A DNA stretch of 42,699 nt. Source: Muribaculaceae bacterium. Lineage in GTDB: Bacteria > Bacteroidota > Bacteroidia > Bacteroidales > Muribaculaceae. The notes under the pieces were generated by a model. It was not told the DNA's origin, made no database searches, and was given only the letters and a program-made list of their open reading frames with translations. Of this stretch, positions 19,901-27,877 are shown piece by piece (the first letter of the stretch is position 1; each line of letters opens with the position of its first letter). The stretch is taken from NCBI GenBank assembly GCA_029070945.1, contig JAIEBK010000160.1, positions 8,400 through 51,098 on the forward strand, given 5' to 3'. The position numbers were made by a program, and so were the translations under genes.

Positions 19901-20848
19901 TTATCTCAATTTGAGTTCCTGTCCGATCTTTATGGCGTCTGTATTCTCAAGACCATTGAGTTTTCTCAATGATGTCGCCGACATACCGTGAGCTCTCGCA
20001 ATCTTATTGATTGTATCTCCTTTCTTTACGGTATAGGAGGCTATGTGGCTATTGCCTGACTTATATGTATTCACATCATCAGCTGCCAATTCTCTTTTCG
20101 ATTTGCTGGGAGCGAAGTTCCTTGCCTTGGTATAAGTAGTCTTGGAGAATGTATATTGGTCTGTATGGGTAGTGTGATTCGCGAAGTCAAAGATAGCTGA
20201 TGGATTGATGGCGTAACCCATGAAGCGGGTTTCGAAATGGAGGTGAGGTCCTGTACTTCTGCCTGTGCTTCCGCCGAGACCGATCGGATCACCTGCGCGT
20301 ACCACCTGATCCGGCTTTACAAGATGTTTGTTAAGGTGCCCGTATACAGTCTCAAGCCCATTGGGATGACGTACGATTACATAATTTCCGTAGCCTCTTC
20401 CTTCATAAGCAGTAAGTCTTACCTTGCCGTCAAAAGCCGCATAAATAGTGTCGTTCATCTTGATACCGATATCCACACCCTTGTGCATGCGGCGGAAACG
20501 CTGACGGTAGCCGTATGGGGATGTAAGCGGGCCATTGTGAGGCATTCTGTAGCCTGTCACATCAATGACCTGTGATTCCGGCACATCCTTTTCGTTGAAA
20601 GGATTCACGCTTTTCGAGTTCCATCCTTCCGTATAGATGTCAAGCTCCGGCTCAAGATCATTGTCAAGCAGGTCTATAAAGGTATTCTGTTCAATAAGTT
20701 TGATCTTATCCTTTGAAGAGGCTGCATTTGCGAGAAGCTGCTTGTGTGCTGCTGCGTGCGATGCACCTTTCTTCTGTGCTGTAGAGGCGAACGGCACTAC
20801 TGAAAGAAGAGCGCAACAAAGGATAGTATTGATTTTCTTAATCTTCAT
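19901..20848 (-). CDS. M23 metallopeptidase with C-terminal LysM domain
   Basis: HKGVDIGIKMNDTIYAAFDGKV...GNYVIVRHPNGLETVYGHL...STGRSTGPHLHFE (M23); YTVKKGDTINKIARAHGMSATSLRKLNGL (LysM). Confidence 0.93.
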   Translation of the reverse strand: MKIKKINTILCCALLSVVPFASTAQKKGASHAAAHKQLLANAASSKDKIKLIEQNTFIDLLDNDLEPELDIYTEGWNSKSVNPFNEKDVPESQVIDVTGYRMPHNGPLTSPYGYRQRFRRMHKGVDIGIKMNDTIYAAFDGKVRLTAYEGRGYGNYVIVRHPNGLETVYGHLNKHLVKPDQVVRAGDPIGLGGSTGRSTGPHLHFETRFMGYAINPSAIFDFANHTTHTDQYTFSKTTYTKARNFAPSKSKRELAADDVNTYKSGNSHIASYTVKKGDTINKIARAHGMSATSLRKLNGLENTDAIKIGQELKLR

Positions 20849-20859
20849 TTCTATTTCTA

Positions 20860-21321
20860 TCAGATTTCATCTTCACCATAAAGGAAAGCTACGTTGGAAG
20901 GTGTGTAGTCGAACACTTCCTCCGGCTTAAAGAAACGGGCTATCTCGATCTTCGCATTCTCGACGCTGTCTGAGGCGTGAACGATATTAGCCTGTCCGCT
21001 CATACAGAAGTCTCCGCGAAGTGTGCCCGGTTCGGCATTACGTCCGTTGGTCGATCCTGTCATCTTGCGGAAAACCGACACAACATCCACTCCTTTCAAT
21101 ACCATGCAGATTACCGGGGAAGCAGTCATGGATTCAACGATAGAAGGAAAGAAGGGACGGTCTACGAGATGAGCGTAATGTTCACGGAGGATCGTCTCGT
21201 CAAGCTGCATCATCTTCATGCCTGTGATGATGAGGCCCTTATTCTGAATCCTTGTTATGACTTCTCCTATCAGTCCGCGTTCTACTGCAGAGGGTTTGAG
21301 AATGACGAGTGTCTGTTCCAT
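20860..21321 (-). CDS. ndk: Nucleoside diphosphate kinase
   Basis: MEQTLVILKPSAVERGLIGEVI; GTLRGDFC; NIVHASDSVENAKIEIARFF. Confidence 0.96.
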   Translation of the reverse strand: MEQTLVILKPSAVERGLIGEVITRIQNKGLIITGMKMMQLDETILREHYAHLVDRPFFPSIVESMTASPVICMVLKGVDVVSVFRKMTGSTNGRNAEPGTLRGDFCMSGQANIVHASDSVENAKIEIARFFKPEEVFDYTPSNVAFLYGEDEI

Positions 21322-21650
21322 TATGTTGAAGATTATTTATGTCTTTTATTTTTCGATGCTCAAAATTACAAAAATATTACACAAAATCCTAATTATGACG
21401 TAAAAAATAATTTAATATTTTGTTAAATTTTTTTAAACTAATTATAAGTAATTGGTAATTAGGAGATTTGTATTTATGAAATATTGTTGTATCATTTTTG
21501 TAATACTGCACAAACGGCATAGGCGTGTGCAATGACCGGAATTGAAGTTGGAATATAATGTTTGGGTTGACTTATATATGCGGTTGAACTGTTTGCATTG
21601 TTGGTTGTTTGACTCATATAGCATTTCTCAAACACTCAAAAGATTCCATT

Positions 21651-23066
21651 ATGAATATTACATCATTCCTTTGTGCGATTCCGTCGGAAGTGACGGAGAC
21701 TCTTCCGAAAGTCAGCATGCTGGGGACAGAAGAGGGTACATATGCCGTTGCACGGCTTATTATGTATATGGTTGACTGGATTTTCAATTTATTTGGTCTT
21801 TCACATCATCCTACTCTTGAGCTTTGGATCTACTCTATTCTGGTCTTTGCGATCTCATGGGGTATAGGGTGGGTAACACAGATCATAGTCCTGTTTATCG
21901 TTGAGCAGATCGGTAAGCGTTGGAAGGGAAGTATATATGAAGATCTTACGAAAGCTAAATTCTTTCACAAGATATCACGAATCATTCCTGCCATTTTCTT
22001 CCTTATTTTCATTCAGTTCACCATGCAGGAGCATTCTCTGCTCAGCAACTGGCTCTCAAGAATCACATGGATCTATCTGTCGTTTATCGTCGCCCGTTGT
22101 CTTACCATTGTGGTCAGAGTGGTATGGAAACATCTCGACGAGCGGGAAAATACCAAGCGACTCCCTCTCACCGGACTTGTACAGCTTATATGCGGTGTAA
22201 TCTGGATTCTTTTCGCCATAGTAGCGGTATCGATCATTGTCGATAAGTCTCCGGGAGCTCTTCTTGCAGGTATCGGTGTTTTCGCATCCGTCCTTATGTT
22301 GGTTTTCAAGGATTCGATTCTCGGTCTGGTTGCCGGTGTGCAGCTTTCGGAAAACGATTCAGTCCATGAAGGAGACTGGATTGCCGTGGAGGGTACAAAT
22401 GCTAACGGAACAGTTCTGGAAGTGACATTGACCGAGGTGAAAATACAGAACTGGGACAAGACCGTTTCGTCTGTGCCACCATATAATCTTATAAGCGGCA
22501 CCTTCACCACCTATCGTCCTATGCAGGAAAGCAATACACGCCGCATAGCCCGTACTTATCTCATAGACAGCGAAAGTGTCGTTGAGACAACTCCCGAGAT
22601 GATTGAGAAAATATCGGAAATTCCTCTGATGAAAGACTGGATTGCCAAAAAACAGGCTCAGAAGGCAGCCGGAAAGGAGTATTGCGTGATGAATCCGGAA
22701 GGGCTTGCCGACGGTACGATCGATACGAACCTCGGAATGTTCCGCGCATATATTAAAATGTGGCTTCAGGCAAATCCGAATATCTCTCAGGAAGACGATC
22801 TCTTTGTCAACACTCTTCAGCAGACGGCAAATGGTATTCCTTTCCAGGTGTATTGCTTCACCAGCACCTCAAAGTGGATCCCATATGAAGGCATCCAGTC
22901 AGCTGTCTTCGAACACGTCGCTGTTATGCTTACCAAGTTCGGACTCTTTGTTTATGAGAACGAGTCAAGCCGCGCTACAGTGCTTGAGGGCGTGATGAGC
23001 CGCCAGCTTCCTACGGGCGAAAGTGTTTTCGGACTCCCGACTCCTATGATAATCAAGAATTCCTGA
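21651..23066 (+). CDS. MscS-family mechanosensitive channel (YbdG-like)
   Basis: GALLAGIGVFASVLMLVFKDSILGLVAGVQLSENDSVHEGDWI, MscS pore/beta-domain motif. Start chosen at MNITSF. Confidence 0.9.
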   Translation: MNITSFLCAIPSEVTETLPKVSMLGTEEGTYAVARLIMYMVDWIFNLFGLSHHPTLELWIYSILVFAISWGIGWVTQIIVLFIVEQIGKRWKGSIYEDLTKAKFFHKISRIIPAIFFLIFIQFTMQEHSLLSNWLSRITWIYLSFIVARCLTIVVRVVWKHLDERENTKRLPLTGLVQLICGVIWILFAIVAVSIIVDKSPGALLAGIGVFASVLMLVFKDSILGLVAGVQLSENDSVHEGDWIAVEGTNANGTVLEVTLTEVKIQNWDKTVSSVPPYNLISGTFTTYRPMQESNTRRIARTYLIDSESVVETTPEMIEKISEIPLMKDWIAKKQAQKAAGKEYCVMNPEGLADGTIDTNLGMFRAYIKMWLQANPNISQEDDLFVNTLQQTANGIPFQVYCFTSTSKWIPYEGIQSAVFEHVAVMLTKFGLFVYENESSRATVLEGVMSRQLPTGESVFGLPTPMIIKNS

Positions 23067-23772
23067 GGTCGGAGCAGTCTCCGACCACGTGAGCGGCTAT
23101 AGCCGCGTAGAGGGCAGCCGTCTCCAATCGGAGGCGGCTGCCTCCGAATGTTACGGGGAGGTATCCGCATTCTGCGGCTGTGGCTACTTCTTCAGGTGAG
23201 AAGTCACCTTCCGGTCCGATGAGTATCCTTACATCTCCGCCCATGTATTCCTGAGCGAAATTGCGCAGAGGATATGAGTCATCGCAATAACCGAGACATC
23301 TGAAGCCTGAATATCCGTCGCTGATTATATCCTTGAAGGATATGGGGCCTTCAATTATTGTCTTATTAGTCTTAAGTGACTGGTTCATTGCGGATATAGC
23401 GATTTTTTCGAGCCTGTCTGTACGTAATGTCTTCCGTTCGCTGTGTGCGCATTTCATCAGTGTTATTCTGTTGACCCCGATTTCTACCGCCTTCTCCACA
23501 AGCCATTCCATTCTGTCGGAATTTTTCGGCGGTGCCACACAGAGTTCCAGATTGAAACCCCACCAGGGAGAAAGGTCTTCCCTGGTAAGGATTTCAATGG
23601 CTGTATGCTTTGGATGAGCGTCAAGAATGGCGCACTCAAAACGATGTCCCTGGCCGTCAGTGACAAAGATATGGTCTCCTTCCTTCATTCTGAGCACCCG
23701 GCAGCAATGTCCTGACTCTGACTCGGGAAGAACACCTGTCGATTCTAAATCCGGTGAAAAAAACTGAATCAT
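23053..23772 (-). CDS. rsmE: 16S rRNA (uracil1498-N3)-methyltransferase
   Basis: IGPEGDFSPEEV and LGSRILRLETAAL-like GGSRLRLETAALYAA motifs; RMKEGDHIFVTDGQG. Confidence 0.95.
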   Translation of the reverse strand: MIQFFSPDLESTGVLPESESGHCCRVLRMKEGDHIFVTDGQGHRFECAILDAHPKHTAIEILTREDLSPWWGFNLELCVAPPKNSDRMEWLVEKAVEIGVNRITLMKCAHSERKTLRTDRLEKIAISAMNQSLKTNKTIIEGPISFKDIISDGYSGFRCLGYCDDSYPLRNFAQEYMGGDVRILIGPEGDFSPEEVATAAECGYLPVTFGGSRLRLETAALYAAIAAHVVGDCSDLRNS

Positions 23773-23774
23773 AA

Positions 23775-25118
23775 TCAGATCTGGTCTTTGTCGTCGATTA
23801 TTGATCCGGCGGCGAGTCCAGTCTTGTCTGCTGCCGCGCTTTTAGAAATCTGTTCTTTCTTGTTTTCCTTGAAAATGACAGCAAAGAGAACTCCCACCAC
23901 GAATGCATACGCAGCGAATATAAGCCAGCTTGTATGCCAACCGTCAATCTGAGACATTCCCGCCGGTTTGCTGAAAACAAAGTTCTCAAGAATGGCTCCT
24001 GCGCTAAGCGTTCCTATAGTCGCGCCAAGACCATTGGTCATGATCATGAAAAGACCCTGAGCCGAACTTCTGATGGATGGATCAGTTTCCTGGTCCACGT
24101 ATAGCGATCCTGAAACATTAAAAAAGTCAAAAGCGATGCCATATACAATCATGGAAAGGATGAAAAGCCATACAAGGTCACCCGGATTGCCTATACCGAA
24201 AAAACCGAACCGTCCTACCCATGCGAACATTGACATGAGCATCATGCCTTTTATTCCAATTCTCTTGAGGAAGAATGGAATAAGCAGAATGCAGAATGTT
24301 TCCGACATTTGTGACAGGGAGATCAGCGCATTGGCATTCTGCGCTCCCCATGTATCGGCGAATTCCGCTACGTCTTTAAATGACGTGATGAATATATTGC
24401 CATATCCGTTGGTGATCTGAAGGCTAACACCCAGAAGCATGGAAAAGATGAAGAATACAGCCATTTTCTTCTGTTTGAAAAGGGAGAAGGCCTTTAGTCC
24501 GAGTACGTCGGCGATCGAGCCGGTAGCTGCTTTGTTTGTGGGGCAGTCCGGAAGAGTAAGGGCATATAGGCATAGTACTCCGCTCAATATGCCCGATGTG
24601 ATAAGCTGGCAGTAGTTGGTCTGATACTGTGTGAAGTTGACGAAAAGCATAGCGCAGATGAAACCTACTGTCCCGAATACACGGATCGGCGGAAATTCCT
24701 TGACCGTGTCGAGTCCGGCTTTTGTCAAAGCCGAGTAGGCGACCGAATTGCTCAGTCCTATCGTGGGCATAAAGAAAGCTACAGATATTGTATAGAACCA
24801 GAATATTGTGTGAAACTGCACGGAGTCACCGGCCATCATTCCATATATGCCGGCAGCAGCCATGAATACTCCTGCTATCAGATGGCAGAGACTGAGCATG
24901 CGCTGTGCATGAATCCATCTGTCGGCGATGATGCCTATAATTGCCGGCATGAATATTGACACAATGCCCTGTACTGCGTAAAACCATTTTATGTCAGCCG
25001 CTAATCCTACGCGGCCAAGATAATTGCCGAGCGACGTCAGGTATGCGCCCCAGACGGCAAACTCCAGAAAGCTCATTACGGCAAGCCTGGCCTTGAGTGA
25101 AAAATTTCCGTTGTTCAT
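23775..25118 (-). CDS. Nucleoside:H+ symporter-family MFS transporter (NupG-like)
   Basis: 12-TM MFS protein beginning LKARLAVMSFLEFAVWGAYLTSLGNYL. Confidence 0.85.
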   Translation of the reverse strand: MNNGNFSLKARLAVMSFLEFAVWGAYLTSLGNYLGRVGLAADIKWFYAVQGIVSIFMPAIIGIIADRWIHAQRMLSLCHLIAGVFMAAAGIYGMMAGDSVQFHTIFWFYTISVAFFMPTIGLSNSVAYSALTKAGLDTVKEFPPIRVFGTVGFICAMLFVNFTQYQTNYCQLITSGILSGVLCLYALTLPDCPTNKAATGSIADVLGLKAFSLFKQKKMAVFFIFSMLLGVSLQITNGYGNIFITSFKDVAEFADTWGAQNANALISLSQMSETFCILLIPFFLKRIGIKGMMLMSMFAWVGRFGFFGIGNPGDLVWLFILSMIVYGIAFDFFNVSGSLYVDQETDPSIRSSAQGLFMIMTNGLGATIGTLSAGAILENFVFSKPAGMSQIDGWHTSWLIFAAYAFVVGVLFAVIFKENKKEQISKSAAADKTGLAAGSIIDDKDQI

Positions 25119-25139
25119 GATGTATGGGTTTATATAATA

Positions 25140-26930
25140 TTATTCTATTTTAATAATTTCTCCGTCATAGGCATATTCCACGCCGGGAGGAAGCAGGCCT
25201 GAAATTTCCTCATGTCTGCCAAGGTTATGGCATGCATGGGTAAGATAGCATCGTTTCGGTTTCAGTTCCTCAATAAGTGCGAGAGCCTCCGGAAGTATGA
25301 GATGTGCGAAATGCGGCTGCTTCACACGCAGACAGTTCAGTATAAGCACCTCAAGTCCCTTAAGTTTCTCCTTCTCGCTTTCTGCTATAGTCTTGGCGTC
25401 GGTCACATATGCGAAGTCTCCGATTCTGTATCCGTATATCGGAAGGTTTCCGTGCATGATTTCTATTGGAATGATCTTGAGTCCGTTGATCTTAAACGGA
25501 CGGTTTTCCACTTCGTGCAGATCCAGCTTTGGAACGCCCGGATAAGGATGTTTCCGGAAACAATAGTCCACCCGTACGCGAAGATCATTGGCTGTCTGCT
25601 TGTTGGCGTATATCGGGAGATCGTGTTCGGCGCAGAAAGGCCTTACATCGTCGATGCCTCCAACATGGTCGTAATGCTGGTGGGTGAGAAGTATGGCGTC
25701 GAGTCTGCTGAGTCCGATTCGCAGCGCCTGTTGGCGCAGGTCGGGTGATGCGTCTATCAGTATGCGCATGCCGTGAGTCTCAAGCAGTACTGATGCCCTC
25801 AGTCTCTTGTCTCGGGGATCCGTAGAGATGCATGTGTGGCAGGTGCATCCTATTTCCGGTATTCCTTTGGATGTTCCGGTACCCAGTACGGTTACCTTTA
25901 TCGCAGAGTCGATATAATTGACTTCCGGTTCAAGTTCAATTCCGTACTTCAGCTTTACGGTTTCTACTACGTGGGCGGCGAGCTCAGCCACCTCCTTGCC
26001 TGTGGCCTTTCCGGTGTTTGCTATTACAAGCGGTTGATTTGGCCACACCTCAGCACCTCCTATCCTGGCTCCTTTCAATCCTGCATGATCGATCAGCCAC
26101 GCAGCATGAAGTTTTACCCTTCCTTCCTTCTTCGATGGATGTTCCGATATGTCAGACCCTCGAGGTTTGATCTCCTCCTGAAAGAAATAGGCAGAGGGCT
26201 CGGGATTCCTGAAAAATGACCCTGCGCTTCCTACTTTTTCAGGATCGGGCAGCTTGATTGCCCGAAGACGTTTCACTTCTTCAGCCAGTTCCCGTATTGT
26301 CGGCGTCCTTCCTAAAGACTCCGCGAATGTCTGGAGCGGACGATACGATAGATTACGTGCGTCATTTCCTTTACGCAGACGGTAGCTCACATTCAGGACT
26401 ATGAGTTTACCTTTGGCCTCATGCTTGAATATCGAGTCACGGTAGCCGAAGGAGCATTGTTCCTTCTGAAGTATTATGGTCTTGCGCGACTCCACATCAA
26501 AGCATTTCACCGAATGGATAAAATCTCCTGCTTCTGCTCCGTAGGCGCCAACATTCTGTACGGCTGACGCTCCTACCTCTCCCGGAATACCCGCCATGTT
26601 CTCAAGTCCGGCTATGTTATTGGACAGGCAGTAGTCTACAAGGTCGGTCCACTTTTCCCCGGCCCCTGCGATGATGAAGACTGTTTCCTCATCCTTGCAG
26701 TATTTCGTTATGCCCTTTATTGCAGAATGCAGTACGAGGCCTTTAAAATTATTGATGAAAAGAAGGTTGGAGCCACTGCCGATATGCAGTAACTCGTTCT
26801 CCATGAATTCCTGTGTCCGGCTGAGGGCGAGAAGGTCTTTCTCGCTTTCATATTCCGCATATATTGCAGCCTTGGCCGGAACCCTGAAGGTGGTAAGGTC
26901 TGTCAGATCTTTGTCGTATTCGATTGTCAT
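25140..26930 (-). CDS. murB: Fused MurB (UDP-N-acetylenolpyruvoylglucosamine reductase) and MBL-fold metallohydrolase
   Basis: Residues about 1-343 MurB (IGSGSNLLF, GLENMAGIPGEVGASAVQNVGAYG, GSAGSFFRNP); about 346-596 MBL (VTVLGTGTSKGIPEIGCTC, LLTHQHYDHVGGIDD, THACHNLGRHEE). Confidence 0.93.
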   Translation of the reverse strand: MTIEYDKDLTDLTTFRVPAKAAIYAEYESEKDLLALSRTQEFMENELLHIGSGSNLLFINNFKGLVLHSAIKGITKYCKDEETVFIIAGAGEKWTDLVDYCLSNNIAGLENMAGIPGEVGASAVQNVGAYGAEAGDFIHSVKCFDVESRKTIILQKEQCSFGYRDSIFKHEAKGKLIVLNVSYRLRKGNDARNLSYRPLQTFAESLGRTPTIRELAEEVKRLRAIKLPDPEKVGSAGSFFRNPEPSAYFFQEEIKPRGSDISEHPSKKEGRVKLHAAWLIDHAGLKGARIGGAEVWPNQPLVIANTGKATGKEVAELAAHVVETVKLKYGIELEPEVNYIDSAIKVTVLGTGTSKGIPEIGCTCHTCISTDPRDKRLRASVLLETHGMRILIDASPDLRQQALRIGLSRLDAILLTHQHYDHVGGIDDVRPFCAEHDLPIYANKQTANDLRVRVDYCFRKHPYPGVPKLDLHEVENRPFKINGLKIIPIEIMHGNLPIYGYRIGDFAYVTDAKTIAESEKEKLKGLEVLILNCLRVKQPHFAHLILPEALALIEELKPKRCYLTHACHNLGRHEEISGLLPPGVEYAYDGEIIKIE

Positions 26931-27877
26931 TGTCTGAAATTAGTTAGGAGTCCATCTGTAAACATGAGGTATGTGCCGTCGCTGTATTGCCATATGTCCA
27001 TGGTCTGGGAGCGATTGTGTCCCGAACGTACTTCGTCAGGATTTCCTATGGATAGCTTGCATTCCTCTTTTGTCATGCCGTTACCAACTTTCCCTTGTTG
27101 TATCAAGCTCCAGTTTTCATCTGTGACGTGTGGATATTTATTCTTAGGATCATTCAGAAAGAATATAGCAGCGAAGTTTCTGCTGTCATGGGTGTCTGAT
27201 GTGTAGTTCATATGAAGGTATCCGATCTTTCCGTCAGGGCCTGATATGGCGACGTTGATAGGAAAGTCACCTGTAGCCGGCATCACTTCCTCGACTTTTA
27301 TTTTTGCATATTTCAACCCCGGCAGCCTGTCACCATTGGCATCATACCAAAGATTACTTCTTGTCCAGAATGTCTTTCCGCAGATTTTCTCCTTCCATTG
27401 CTCGATTAACGCCAGATCTGATATAAGAGGAATCTTACTGCTGTCTATTCCCCTGATAGCCTCTTCCGTAGATTTTCCGGTCCTGTATCGAAGTGTTCTT
27501 TTGCCATCGGAGAAAAGGATCACGCATTCTTCCCTCAGGTCAGGATTAATATGACTGTCAAGTCCTATAAATGTGAGTGTCTTGCCCTTAAGGCTTTCAT
27601 TGTCATGAGTGGCATTGAGTCCTGACGGCTCGAAGATATATAGGGTTCGGTCGCTCAAGGCCATAAAGCGTTTCCCTTTCTCCCATGCAGAAAGAGGAAT
27701 ACCCTGAATGCTTTCTGAAAACTCCTGTTCAGGGCTTTTGCTCATAAGCTTGATGTCTTCCTTAGTCATCCGTATCTTCTTGGTGCTTTCAATTCCCGTA
27801 CTGCACGAAGGAAAAAGGGATATTGCGGCTGCCAGAAAGCCTATGGCAATGACTTTTACAGGAATGTGATGTATCAT
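26927..27877 (-). CDS. Lipoprotein with C-terminal BamE/SmpA-like segment
   Basis: Lipobox-like LFPSCSTG; GNGMTKEECKLSIGNPDEVRSG...WQYSDGTYLMFTDGLL; ATGA overlaps on both sides. Confidence 0.65.
   Translation of the reverse strand: MIHHIPVKVIAIGFLAAAISLFPSCSTGIESTKKIRMTKEDIKLMSKSPEQEFSESIQGIPLSAWEKGKRFMALSDRTLYIFEPSGLNATHDNESLKGKTLTFIGLDSHINPDLREECVILFSDGKRTLRYRTGKSTEEAIRGIDSSKIPLISDLALIEQWKEKICGKTFWTRSNLWYDANGDRLPGLKYAKIKVEEVMPATGDFPINVAISGPDGKIGYLHMNYTSDTHDSRNFAAIFFLNDPKNKYPHVTDENWSLIQQGKVGNGMTKEECKLSIGNPDEVRSGHNRSQTMDIWQYSDGTYLMFTDGLLTNFRQ

Noticed and set aside
21361-21385. Candidate ndk promoter (TAATTTTG on minus strand)
   Set aside because: -7-like motif present, but the nearest TTTG is only 13 nt away, not 19-20; not confident enough to list.
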